Shown here: one piece after another, positions 1 to 11,129 of the stretch
How positions within the stretch are numbered: the stretch's first letter is position 1
How the letters are laid out: every line of letters starts with the position of its first letter
Origin: Gonatopus flavifemur
Lineage: Eukaryota > Arthropoda > Insecta > Hymenoptera > Dryinidae
DNA: 64,000 bases
Reading direction: 5' to 3'
Assembly (NCBI GenBank): GCA_018340375.1
Contig: JAFFJZ010000020.1
Coordinates: 3,906,001 to 3,970,000 of the forward strand
Translations under genes and position numbers: made by a program
Notes under the pieces: generated by a model
The model's database searches: none
Told to the model about the DNA's origin: nothing
The model's input: the letters and a program-made list of their open reading frames with translations, nothing else

Positions 1-631
1 TGTAAAAGTCCTCTCCAATCTTCCCCATCCCTTCCTATCTATTATTGTTGCTAAGAAAGCATAGGGAACTGTTTCAGCCTTCAACATCAATTACTTGTTT
101 TCCAGCTCACGAATCTATTTGCATAAGTTCTCACGTGCTGTGAAAGCTTCTTTGTTGACAGAGAAAAAGTCTGATAAGTGTTGATGAATTCTTTGACAAC
201 AACACATCACAATCTCACTGAGAATTTTCATTTTATACATCTTTCTGAGATGTTCCATAATGGTCTACAGTGTCTGATAGTATCCAATTCTGTGCTGATC
301 AATTCTCGTAATGGGATTATAAACTCTCATCAAGTCTCATGGATTTCACGTATCGCTTTAGTTGAAACTAAAAATTATCGCACATGTGGAGCAGAGGCAG
401 CAAGATAATAATGGAAGAAAATAACAGCCCCTCTATTACTTTTATCAGCAATGTTGATGATTTGCAAAGAAAGCTTAGGAGGAAAGATAAAGATCTGACA
501 AAAACTAAGCTAGTGCATGTTGTTATTCTTCCATACTTCAACTACTGTTCATTAATTTAATTTGATACTTCACAGAACGAGCTATTGGACCGTAGCGTGC
601 TTCAAATTTGAAGAAGGATGAACATTAGAGT
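1..631. other. Unassigned AT-rich sequence
   Basis: I see no convincing gene, RNA or repeat boundary here. Short open stretches exist but have no recognisable domain. It could be an old transposon remnant or ordinary intergenic DNA. Confidence 0.5.
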
Positions 632-2391
632 GGGTCGAAAAAAGTAATTTTCCGAGTATCGAATTCTAATAGTGTGGAAAAGTTGCGCGTTTGCATGCCA
701 AATAAGGGAAAAATTGGTAAAAATTCCTGTCTCAAATCCCCAATCCCCACAAAGCGCCCAAAGTTTGAAAAAATGACCCAAAACACCAAAAATTACACTG
801 AAGCTCAAATTGCATAGATTCAGTTCTTGAACTTCTAATGGTGTGAAACTACTTCATTTTGATTACCTGATGACAGAAAAATTTTAGGAAAAACCGCGTA
901 CTCAATTTTGAATCTGTGCATAGAGCGGATTAAAGGTCGCGGATTTTGGTGAGAAACTCATATTTTCAGTTTGACAAATAGATCCACTGTTATATTGAAA
1001 ATATAAACGAGGTCGTTCTTCATCATCAATTTCCTCCTATGAATGATTTCATTTATTCAACTTGGGTCCGAATACATCACCTCGCAGTTCTTCGCCCATT
1101 TCGGAAAATTATTTCTTCCAAAACAACCCAGAACACACCACGTGGAGGTAGCTGCACTTCGAGTTCCACCCACGCCCTGCCCAACCATCCAACCATTTTA
1201 GGCGTGGTGATTAATTATCATATTAATATTATCTTCGACGAATATTTTTTGAAAACAACAAGGCATTTCCCGAACAATATAAAACAAATACTTGACCCAG
1301 TGATTGAGAGAAACGCGTTCTTCTGTCATCCAGAAAACATGCTGTTAGCCATGATCACGGATAAGAGACGAAATATGCGAGAATTGGGTTATAGAAGGAT
1401 ATTAGAAGCAAGGAATCAACACTTGAAGGAAAAAATTGTCAGAACTTTCAAACCGCCTTCAATAAATTTCGATCCTACCGAATACCACGAGCTTATTGAT
1501 TGGACGAAATGTAAGCTGTTGTCTCCTCCAATGATGCAAAGTTTGGAATCAGAGGATATTTCATCACTTATACAAAATAAAACCCTGCCTGAATATAAAT
1601 TTTTCAACTTTCCCTGCCACATCCAAGCAGTTGAAAGATGCGTTAAACTCCTCACAGAGTCGGCTGGTAGAGTTTGTGGACCAGAAAACAGTGATGGCTT
1701 CACCAGAACAACTTTGTATTCAAGACCGTTAATGCCAAAATTCGACCAGAAATCTGGATTTCAAACAGCTTTAATTGATAGTCGTTGAAAATAATATTAA
1801 TATAATAATTAATTCCCGCGCCCAAAATGGCTGGATGGTTGGGCAGGGCGTGGGTGGAACTCGAAGTGCAGCCACCTCCACGTGGTGAGTTCTGGGTTAT
1901 TTTGGCAGAAATAATTTTGCGAAATGGGCGAAGAACTGCGAGGTGATGTATTCGGACCCAAGTTGAATAAATGAAATCATTCATAGGAGGAAATTGATGA
2001 TGAAGAACGACCTCGTTTATATTTTCAATATAACAATGGATCTATTTGTCAAACTGAAAATATGAATTTCTCACCAAAATCCGCGACCTTTAATCCGCTC
2101 TATGCACAGATTCAAAATTGAGCACGCGATTTTTCCTAAAATTTTTCTGTCATCAGGTAATCAAAATGAAGTAGTTTCACACCATTAGAAGTTCAAGAAC
2201 TGAATCTATGCAATTTGAGCTTCAGTGTAATTTTTGGTGTTTTGGGTCATTTTTTCAACCTTTGGACGCTTTGCGCGAATCGGGGATTTGAGACAGGAAT
2301 TTTTACCAATTTTTCCCTTATTTGGCATGCAAACGCGCAACTTCTCCGCACTATTAGAAATCGATACTCGGAAAATTACTTTTTTCGACCC
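632..2391. mobile_element. Palindromic element with ~580-bp inverted arms
   Basis: The sequence from about 632 to 1205 recurs inverted at about 1818-2391. Both outer ends read GGGTCGAAAAAAGTAATTTT inward. The ~610-bp centre (1206-1817) is unique and holds the conserved part of an ORF. Long inverted arms around a gene fragment fit a foldback-type DNA transposon derivative. No clear target-site duplication was found, so the exact ends are uncertain. Confidence 0.75.
1039..1788 (+). pseudogene. Fragment of a TE-linked arthropod protein of unknown function
   Basis: This is an open frame of 249 codons. The first ~60 residues come from the inverted arm, and the same peptide is also readable on the minus strand of the other arm, so that part is accidental. 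Residues ~70-245 form a protein-like segment from the unique centre. It includes a block starting FFCHPENMLLAMITDKRRN, a YHELIDWTKCKLLSPPMM block and a FPCHIQAVERCVKLL block. I associate these with uncharacterised proteins repeated many times in arthropod genomes, but I cannot name a domain or activity. The segment lies inside a palindromic element and probably is a captured or degenerated piece of a larger gene. No ATG within the conserved part is clearly a start. Confidence 0.45.
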
Positions 2392-2409
2392 AACCTAATG
2401 GGCTTATCA

Positions 2410-2825
2410 CTCAGCTCTACATTAAGTTGGCCTGGCTAAAATTAATAGGCGGGATTATCTTCTGGGTGTGTTGCTTCCCTGTTTGAAAAAAATCCATGGA
2501 ATCTGACGAAATGGAATTGATTGGGATTTGGTCAGAACATTGTGCAAAATGCAATCAGAATCACATTGAAAAAATACATGAACCCATCAAGTCCCAGACG
2601 GACGCTTTTTCAAGGTTTGTTTCAACGCATGTCTTTTCCACAATATCGCCTCAAAAAAAAGTGTAAAATAGGTATGTCTAACGTAAAATTGTCTGAACTT
2701 GCCTAATCTGTCATTAGAATTTCTCAAAAATGCGATCCAAAAAAGTTATGTTGGTTTATAAATTAAAAAAACCGATTTTTGTATTTAAACAATTCGTTCT
2801 ATTGACATTTTCGCATCGAAAATGG
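2410..2825. repeat. Dispersed repeat, copy 1
   Basis: This block contains TAATAGGCGGGATTATCTTC and a run near 2605 (CAGACGGACGCTTTTTCAAGG). The first part recurs in direct orientation at 32436-32660, and the second part recurs inverted at about 31260-31500. The window therefore holds at least two copies in different states of rearrangement. Function and family are unknown. Confidence 0.6.
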
Positions 2826-2830
2826 AGGGG

Positions 2831-2920
2831 GATACCCTGCTTGAAAAACCGGATAGGACCCGAATAGAACCCGAATACGCATCGGAACTTCATCCGGGTC
2901 TATACGGCGACCTATCCGCA
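2831..2920 (+). repeat. CCGG-rich dispersed repeat, left part of an interrupted copy
   Basis: The segment from about 2828 (CCTGCTTGAAAAACCGG) to 2920 matches the uninterrupted copy at about 28120-28175, allowing for point differences. It breaks off at GACCTATCCG, and the repeat resumes at 27085 with TATCCGGTTTTTG. Compared with the uninterrupted copy, TATCCG is present on both sides of the break. It therefore looks like the left part of one copy split by a 24-kb insertion. Confidence 0.7.
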
Positions 2921-3617
2921 GGGTGGCGACAGAACCGGGAAATCAGGGAAATCTCAGGGATTTTTATTATTCTGGAAATCTCAGGGAAATCTCAGGGAAT
3001 TTCGAGAATAAAATTGGAAACTCAGGGAAATGTATGGGAAGTCGAGTTTCAAATTGAGATTCGGTATTGCCATTGTTTTCTTTTTACTTTTACCTAACTT
3101 TTAACTGATTCTTATGGAAATCTCACATTGGAAATAATGTATATAAATATAATTTTTGATTTTTTCTTCTGATCAAAATGAAATTGAATGAAGGAAACAT
3201 TTAACAATTTTTCAATACAGGAAATAGCTGATATCTAAAGGAATATGAATGAATTGTGATAATCCGTCAGATTTTTTTAAATTTTTCTAGAATATTTCGA
3301 GAATATCTAATTCTTACAGTTCATCTGTATTCCTCTAGTGGATAAATTTGAACTATTTTCTGTATTGAAAAATTGTTGATTGTTAATTGTTCTTTTCATT
3401 CAATTCTATTCTGATAAGGAAACAATTTTCAGTGCTTTTTTCAAAAAATCATAATTGACCAAAATTTATCCAGTAGAACATAGAAAGTGAGTTTGTAACT
3501 TTCACTACACAAAAATTTGAAAAATCAGGCAATAACCTGATAGCACATGGAAAATTCTTGCTCAAGAACAAGAAATAGAATTGTTCAAGAACTCTTTTTG
3601 AATTTGATGAATTCAAC

Positions 3618-3752
3618 AAGAGTTTGGAGGAGTTCAATGTTTGAGACCTTAACGAGTCCTGTGAGAGTACTGAAACAATTCTGAAAGTATTCTCACAGTA
3701 CCCTCATAGTATTCGTGAATGTCTCAAACATTGAACTCCTCCAGAGTTCATT
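3618..3752. repeat. Short palindromic element (GGAGGAGTTCAATGTTTGAG)
   Basis: GGAGGAGTTCAATGTTTGAGA near 3626 is mirrored by TCTCAAACATTGAACTCCTCC ending near 3743. The interior carries smaller GAGAGTACTG/CAGTACCCTC palindromes. It is MITE-like, with no TSD established. Confidence 0.6.
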
Positions 3753-3857
3753 ATAAATTCATTAGTTCGGAAAGAGTTCTTGAAGAATTCTATTTCTTGT
3801 TCTTGAAAAAGAATCCATCGTGTTTGATCTGGGTACAGATTTCATACAACACGTCTA

Positions 3858-3988
3858 CTTTGTAAATCCGAATCAGTGAAAAGTACTGACAATCAGTGAA
3901 TTTCACTGGCGAATCAGTCCTAAGTCGTCCACAGTGGACGACTTAGCACTGGTTGGTCAGTGCTGTTCATTGATTCGGATTTAGAGAG
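3858..3988. mobile_element. CTCTCTAAA-family hairpin-array MITE, 131 bp
   Basis: The ends are CTTTGTAAATCCGAATCA and the inverse of CTCTCTAAATCCGAATCA, flanked by TA on both sides (3856-3857, 3989-3990). The interior has CAGTG-N5-CACTG, a CAGTG...TACTG variant and an AAGTCGTCCACAGTGGACGACTT palindrome. It belongs with the elements at 27197-28018 and 59120-59391 by termini and hairpin word. Confidence 0.65.
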
Positions 3989-3989
3989 T

Positions 3990-4900
3990 AAATATGGCAT
4001 ATATCAAGTATTCAATGGATATTCCAATATTCGTTTAATATTCATTTGACGTCCATTGGATCTGCATTCGATGTCGAAAATATCTTAGATATCCAATTTA
4101 TATCCTTGTGTCGTATGAGATTTGGCTTGGTTTGGAAGAAGAATACAAAAAATGATGAAACCAACCTCCAGAAAACCTTTTATTTATATGCAGTCACGAA
4201 TCGCATTGTAGTTGTTCTTGAAAATTTTCACGAATACTTTCTCAGTAAACATTTTTGAATCCCTCTTTTGGATCACTCTAAAAGATACATTGAAGCGATC
4301 CAAAAGATGCCTTACAATTCTGCATAATACATCTTTTATATACGTTTAAGATATCTATGTCCCGTAAGATTTCCACAAAAATGTTTATTGGGTTCCCTTT
4401 CATCATATAAATTGGGAAATAACCCTGCTTAAAAAGACCTATTAGAACCGATTAGAAAATTTTTGCCTGAATTTGATCGGTTTACGTCAAGGAAGAGGTG
4501 ATCAAAATCTCGCTAATCTTTCACCTGTATTCAAGTGGTCCTTACTCTCTTTTTGAAACCAATTAAAATCTATTAACCTTGAGCGGACGGGACTAGTCCC
4601 AACAGGGACCACCTTGGGAAACACCATTTTTCTTGTTTCTCAGGGGGAATTTGGTGTGTTGAACACAGGAGAAATGGTAAAAAATTTTTTGAGTCAACCC
4701 GTCCTCTAAAGCTTAAGGAGGTAGCCTGGTGTAAAACATCAAAAACAAGCACTTTTTTGTAGATGTATTTCAGAAACAACTGTTCAGCATATAGTTTTGC
4801 AATTTGCAGCATTTATTGTTCGCATATTGAAGAATTCAAATTAATTTTTTGGTGCAATTATGTGGAAGTTGGAGCAAAGTACAGCAGCAAATATGGAAAA
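3990..4900. other. Unassigned AT-rich stretch with one palindrome
   Basis: No gene was recognised. A weak palindrome spans about 4578-4722 (CCTTGAGCGGACGGG mirrored by CCCGTCCTCTAAAGCTTAAGG). A CCCTGCTTAAAAAGACC motif at 4423 resembles the termini of the 33095-37336 element. The rest is unassigned. Confidence 0.4.
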
Positions 4901-4901
4901 A

Positions 4902-4960
4902 GAGTGAAAATTCACTCTTATGGAGTGAAAACTCACTCTTTAGGAGTGGATTTTCACTCC
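4902..4960. repeat. Three GAGTG-N6-CACTC split palindromes in tandem
   Basis: Three consecutive copies of GAGTG, a 6-nt centre and CACTC are present, with centres AAAATT, AAAACT and GATTTT. The word and spacer match those of the array at 59120-59391. The downstream sequence ends in GGAGAG followed by TA, like the CTCTCTAAA family terminus, but no left end is visible. Confidence 0.65.
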
Positions 4961-5107
4961 AAAAAATTTGGAGAGTAATTTTTCTGAAATGAAAAACAAA
5001 AAAAGGTGTTTGTCTTTTCTTGTTCTACGCCAGGCTATCTCCTTAAAAGATATTTTCCCTCAGTATTTGGTTGGATTATCCAATCCACCAACATCCCCAA
5101 TATTTGA

Positions 5108-5219
5108 GAGCTCTCGTTATGTCAGTTGCGAAAGCATTCATAAAGAATTCTTGATCATTCTTTTTGAATACCAGAGATTCATAAAGGACTCATTTTGAAC
5201 TGTCATAACAGGGACTCTC
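5108..5219. mobile_element. Short MITE with GTTATGACAG-type terminal repeats
   Basis: The left end GAGCTCTCGTTATGTCAGTT is the inverse of the right end AACTGTCATAACAGGGACTC, with a few mismatches. The interior carries AAGAATTCTTGATCATTC-type palindromic words. It is the same family as 56592-56784. Confidence 0.55.
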
Positions 5220-5364
5220 AGAGAATCCCACGATGAATTCATGAAGAATCATGGCCCTGAAGACATTGGCTGAAATCTATCGGCTAACTACTGTAACTTC
5301 TCATTAAAAAATGTCACAGTATTTTTCACGACAGAAATCGATTGAGTATTTCCCAATTGCTCAT

Positions 5365-5867
5365 CCCGAAGAGAACATGAAGCTTCAGCGAACGTTTAGA
5401 TTAGATCTGTATAGATCGGATCGAAGGTTCATGAAAGCTAACTTTTAGATTTACAAGCGTTTGTCAAAGGTACTACGAACGTTGAAATGTCCGCGTCAAA
5501 ATACTTTCAGGAAACATAGATGGAACGGTTATTGAAGGTTCATCGAAGGTTTGAGGAAGCTTCACAAAAATATCTATACTTAGATTAATTTATAATAATT
5601 TATGTTCATTAATTCATTTATTTTTCATATACATTGATCAAAATTAATATAAGTATAGATATTTTTGTGAAGCTTCGTCAAACCTTCGATGAACCTTCAG
5701 CGAACGTTCCATCTATGTTTCCTGAACGTATTTCGAGGCGGACATTTCAACGTCCGTAGAACCTTTGTCAAACGTTTGTGAATCTAAAAGTTAGCTCTAA
5801 TGAACCTTCGGCCCGATCTATACACATCTGATCTGAACGTTCGCTGAAACTTCATGTTCTCTTCGGG
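5365..5867. mobile_element. CCCGAAGAG palindromic element, copy 1 (503 bp)
   Basis: This is a near-complete palindrome. CCCGAAGAGAACATGAAGCT at the left is mirrored by the right end, and arms of ~225 bp surround a ~50-bp AT-rich centre. The interior is rich in GAACGTTC-like words. It is flanked by AT on both sides. A second copy of exactly the same length lies at 14750-15252. Confidence 0.8.
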
Positions 5868-6233
5868 ATTTGATCCTCCTGAATTTTTCATAAAAACTTC
5901 CTATAAAAAGTTACATAAGTTGGCCGATTCCATCAGGGTCATTAAAGAATTCTTCATAAATATATCGGGACCAGCGTGCTGTGTGGGCTTGTAAATTTCA
6001 TCCCAGACAGCACCGAAAGTTCTCAAAACATTTCAAAAACGTGTCCATAGTCCCACAGATGTTGGTTCCCAAAAGTATATTTCCTAAACATTTTGAAAAC
6101 ATTCATTCAATGTGCTGGAAAACACGTTTTGAGGACATTGTTGACAAATGCTATGGTACCTTTTCAGAACGTCCTCGAAACGTCATATGAAAACTAAGTA
6201 TTTTATCTCTAACCTATACAAATTTATATTGAT

Positions 6234-8956
6234 CCCTGGTCAAAAAATCTAGAGAAACCTAAGTATTTTTGAAGTAAATGTTTTCAAATTATTTAGGATC
6301 TGTTTAGACTACTTAGGAACCGAGATTTGACACAAGTAGAGAGTTTTCCAATCACTTAGGATTCTTTTCCGACTCACAGTTGATTCCGCCGGCTTCCGCA
6401 CTACACACGTAGGCAGTTTAGGGTTACTTAGGTATTATTTGGACTATACTGTGATTCCGTTTATTTCCGTGTGGAAGTAAAAAAACTGTTTCCGTACACT
6501 TCCACTCTATTTGCGAACCAATAAGTTTAGGAACGGTTATGAATGCTGTGCATATAATGTTTTCCTATCACTTGGGAACATTTTAGGTTCCAATCTGCTT
6601 CCGTTCGCTTATGAAAAATCGGAAATAAAATTTTGAAAAGTGTTTACGTATACTGTAAATTAATTCACTTCCGCGACTTTACGCTGAGACCTAAAAAGGA
6701 TACTTCGGTTTATTTATGCTTTGTTTCCGCACTGATGAACTTGGGAGGAGTTATGAATAAAATGCATATAATGTCTTCCTATTACTCGGGAACATTTTAG
6801 GTTCCCATCTGCTTCCGTTCACTTGTGAAAAATCGGAAATGGAATTTTGAACAGTATTTACGCGGTGTTTTGAATAGTGTTGAGCGAGCGGGAGAAATTT
6901 GTTTCATCAAAACTTGAAATGCACCCAAGTGAATTGATCAGTGAAATACTGAAACAGTCGGAAAACCGTTGATTGCCTTTATCCAGAAGTAACTCCTGAA
7001 TCGAAGGTTTAGTTTTAGTGATGAAATTTCCGAGACAAAAACTCCTAGTAAGTCGGAAGTAGTCGTAAAAAAATTTGTTGTTTAGTTTTTTTGACCAGAG
7101 CTAAATATTTTTGAAGTAGATGTTTTCAAATCACTTAGGATCTCTTCCGAGTACTTCCGAACGAAGATTTTACACATGTAAGGAGTTTCTACTTGGGATT
7201 TTCTTCCACATGATAATTGATTCCGCCGATTTCCGCAATCCACACGTAGAGAGTTTAGATTTACTTACGTATGACTTGCACTAAACTATGGTTCCGTTCA
7301 TTTCCGCGTAGGTGCAAGGAACTGTTTCCATGCATTTCCGATTTATTTTCGCACGGATATATTTGGGCGTAGTTAAGTTTACTGACCACGTAGATGGCTT
7401 CTAATTACTCAGTTGTATCTTAGGTTCCAATCTGTTCAGGTGTACTTATGAAAAACCGGAACGAAAATTTTTACAAATGTTAACGGTGTCATGTGACCTG
7501 ATCCCTGGTCAAAAAGACTAAACAAACCTGAACAAAAAAATTTTTTTACGGCTACTTCCGACTTACTAGGTGTTTTTATCTCGGAAATTTCATAACTGAA
7601 ACTAAACCTTTGATTTAGGAGTTACTTCCGGATGAAGGCAATCAACGGTTCTCCGATTGTTTCAGTATTTCATTGATCAATTCACTTAGGTGCATTCCAA
7701 GTTTTGATGAAACAAATTTCTCCCGCTCGCTACACACTATTCAAAACACCGCGTAAACACTATTCGAAATTTCATTTCCGATTCTTCACAAGTGAACGGA
7801 AGCAGATGGGAACCTAAAATGTTCCCAAGTAATAGGAAGACATTATATGCATATTATTCATAACTCCTCCCAAGTTCATCGGTGCGGAAACAAAGCATAA
7901 ATAAACCGAAGTATCCTCTTTAGGTCTCAGCGTAAAGTCGCGGAAGTGAATTAATTCACAGTATGCATAAACACTTTTCAAAATTCCATTTCCGATTTTT
8001 CATAAGTACACCTAAACAGATTGGAACCTAAGATGTATCTAAGTAATAAGAAATCATCCACGCGGTCAGTAAACGTAAGTACCTCCAAGTATATTTGTGC
8101 GGAAATGGATCGGAAATACATGGAAACTGTGTTTTTAGGTCTGAACGGAAGTCCGCGAAAGTTGATCAGGTCATATGACACCGTAAACATTTCTCAAAAC
8201 CCCATTTCCGATTTTTCATAAGTAAACCTAAACAAATTGGTACCTAAGATGTACCTAAGTAATTGGAGGTCATTTACGCGGTCAATAAACGTAACTACTC
8301 CCGAGTATATTCGTGCGGAAATAAATCGGAAATGCACGAAAACAGTTTTCTGCATCTACACGGAAATTAACCGAAACAGAATCACGCATGCGTGATCAAA
8401 CTTCCGATCAGCTGTACAATATCTGAGACAATATTTGCCCTTAGAGCAGCGTGTTAGGATAGCTTAGAGGTTAAGTAGATAGGTCTTATAGGTAGAGAGG
8501 TTCGGTAAGAGTTCAAATCCCCTTTAGATAGGAATGAATTTATCCTCATTTCCAAGTGGAATGCAACAATTTGGGTGTCCACAAATTCGCAGAATGTATC
8601 GAGTGTTTGAATTAATTTTCATTTTTATTTTTGCTCCAGTTATTGGTAAATCCGATGTTGAATTTCAAATAAATTATTTTTCCAAATGCGGAACGAAACC
8701 TAAAAAATCCAGTTCCTCAATTGCGGAAGTGAGCGGAAAAAATTTGCTTCATCAAAACTTGAAATGCACCTAAGTGAATTGATCAATGAAATACTGAAAC
8801 AATCGGAAAGCCGTTGATTGCCTTTATCCGGAAGTAACTCCTAAATCAAAGGTTTAGTTTTAGTTATGAAATTTCCGAGACAAAAACACCTAGTGAGTCG
8901 GAAGAAGTCATAAAAAAAATTTTTTGTTTAGGTTTGTTTAGTTTTTTTGACCAGGG
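6234..8956. mobile_element. CCCTGGTCAAAAA foldback element rich in TTCCG/CGGAA, ~2.7 kb
   Basis: The termini CCCTGGTCAAAAA and TTTTTTTGACCAGGG are inverted, with flanking AT on both sides (6232-6233, 8957-8958). An additional internal terminus occurs at 7503, and a reversed one near 7090. Blocks at about 6600-7090 recur inverted at about 7560-8000, and blocks at 7560-7700 recur inverted near 8740-8930, so the element is a compound palindrome. A tRNA-like block lies at 8455-8530. No ORF with protein-like character was found. Confidence 0.7.
8455..8530 (+). ncRNA. tRNA-like sequence with Pol III A and B boxes
   Basis: TAGCTTAGAGGTTAAG starting at 8460 resembles the tRNA A box, and GAGTTCAAATCC ending at 8520 resembles the B box. 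The spacing of ~50 bp is right for a type-2 Pol III promoter. The acceptor ends do not pair well, so it is more likely a tRNA-derived SINE head or relic than a working tRNA. It lies inside the foldback element 6234-8956. Confidence 0.5.
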
Positions 8957-9438
8957 ATAGTTTTACTAGGGACGAAAGCATCGAACAACAATAAAAGTAT
9001 GTTTTGTTTGAAAATATTTCATTTCAGCAGTTCGGAACTATTGGCAGAATATAAATTATCAAGAATTAAGTCAATGTTTTGAAATTCACAAAACCTTAAA
9101 ATTTTGGCGCGGAACAAAATTTAATTATATGCGATGTATTAAAAGGATGCAAATGTAATTTGTCAGATCCATCGATACAGGCTCCACCACAGTTCATTTG
9201 CATCTGCTCCAAATGGAGAATATTGGAAGATTTGACACAAGTTTGAACATTAACAACATCTCATTTTCAATGTCTCATAAACGTTCCATGGAAACCTTAA
9301 TAAAACTATACCAGACATTCGTACATCCCTGGTATATACATGCGATGTTTCTTGAACGTCCCGAAACATTTTCAGAACATTCCAATGTTTCAGAAGACGT
9401 TCCGAGGATGTTAATAGAATCTCCCGGTGCTGTATGGG

Positions 9439-10267
9439 ATCGAGTGCTGGTAAAGAGGTGATGACCAAATCGACCAAAAATTTTTCAAAATTTGTTCCCG
9501 CGAAAATTTTCTGAAACTAAAAATGAATCAGGTCATGAAAATGAAGTGTATTTTAGATTGACTTGTAAATTCCACCAGATTTTCTAACATAAGATATTTA
9601 ACAACAATATGATATTCATGAATTTGTTTTGATGTATTATCAAAATCTATCCCATGTCCAGTCGATACATTTATCTTGAATTCATCCACCTACGTGCGAT
9701 TTCAAATTATAAATGACATATAATCCGATATCCATTTGCATACATGAAGAATCATTTTCAGATCACCTTCCTCTTGATAATCCATGCGTGCCACATTGAT
9801 AGCTAGTACAAGTGAAATGAAGTAGTAGAGAGGGCGTGCAAGTACAGTCTTAGACGTCAGAAATGTATACCACTGATGCTATGGTGTCATGGCGAAGTGC
9901 AACAAAGGTTGGCAATACCAGCCCTCTCTAACTCCCCCACTCTTTGTGTTCCTTACTATCGCCAAATGGAACTAATCCGCATATCACGCTGATGGTCTTG
10001 GTGGGCTGCATAAAATATACCTATTATTCAGTCGTCCAATCAAATTAAAAGGAATAGCCCACCAACACAAGTGGCGCAATCTATCGGTTTAATGTTTTTG
10101 GCTACACTAAGAATACCAAGTCTTCTATAGTTTAGTCAGGGAGTCGGATAGGGCTGGGCAATACTTAGCACATGAACAAGTGACAGCGAGGGGAACAACT
10201 GACTTTTCTTGCGACATATTACGTCGCGTTTGCTGTTTTCAATCTACTAGTTGTCAAGAAGTTAATA
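9439..10267. other. Unassigned sequence
   Basis: No gene or repeat boundary was recognised in this ~830-bp stretch. Base composition is slightly less AT-rich around 9830-10010. It may be a remnant of the 24-kb insertion's own sequence. Confidence 0.4.
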
Positions 10268-10611
10268 CCCAAGTAGCAGAAGACGTGAGAAATGCTAAGA
10301 GCGTGTTTGGAAAATCCTAAGAACATGCGTAGAACCTCCCTGCTGAAAATTGCTGTCAGAAACAGTCAAAAAAATTTTCTGACAGTATTAGAGCGGTTCT
10401 TGACTCCGCATAGCCGCATTGGAACACTCAAAAAATATTCAGTTAGTATTTGACTGTGTTTGGGAATGGCTTGCACCGCTTAGATCCGGTCAAAGCTTTT
10501 CATTGAGCGTTTTTGACTGGCATTTCTATTTATGAGCAACGCCTGTTGGAAACAGTTGAAATTTGAGTCCGAATCTGAAAGGACGGTTATCCGATCACTA
10601 GATCCAAAATG

Positions 10612-11087
10612 TGATAGTTCCTGACAGTATTGGCGAATCCAGTATCCTACAGCGTGGACTGATCGAAAAGATGAAAGTTTCTGGCTGCAATCATCATATT
10701 TGAAAGAAGCCAGAATCACTTTGGATCCCCGCTTCAAAATCATGACAGTTTTCGAGAGGATTTACATATTTCATTAGCAGTCTGTTCTTACCCGAAATTA
10801 CAGATTCATGATTCACGCGCAGTAGTATGGATCTCACGACGATGATTTTGATAGATCTTTATGGTGGTGACACATTGAAAGTCATTTTGTTTTTGTCAGT
10901 CTTCGTAGGAATGTGGGAGTTCCTGACAGTATTGGCGAATCCAGTATCCTACAGCATGGACTGATCGAAATGATGAAAGTTTCCAACTGCGGTCATCATA
11001 TTTAAAAAAAAGCCAGAATCAATTTGGAATCCCGCTTCAAAATTGTGACGGATTTTTAGAGGATTTACACATTTCATTATCAATTTT
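10612..11087. repeat. Direct duplication of a ~172-bp block
   Basis: The block at 10612-10785 (starting at TAGTTCCTGACAGTATTGGC) recurs at about 10916-11087 with scattered differences. The copies are about 304 bp apart and separated by ~130 bp of unrelated sequence. It lies in the left part of the CCCAAGTAGCA element. Confidence 0.7.
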
Positions 11088-11129
11088 CTGAGTTCTTTAG
11101 TTTGGAAATTATATACTTCGTGATGTGAT

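Larger units (their letters stand above)
6002..9438. mobile_element. CCCAGACAGCA element, interrupted
   Basis: The left end CCCAGACAGCACCG and right end CGGTGCTGTATGGG are inverted repeats, flanked by AT at 6000-6001 and 9439-9440. Terminal parts (6002-6231 and 8959-9438) share TTCAGAACGT and AAACATTTTCAGAAC-type words on opposite strands. The centre is occupied by another foldback element (6234-8956). No coding sequence was recognised. Confidence 0.6.
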
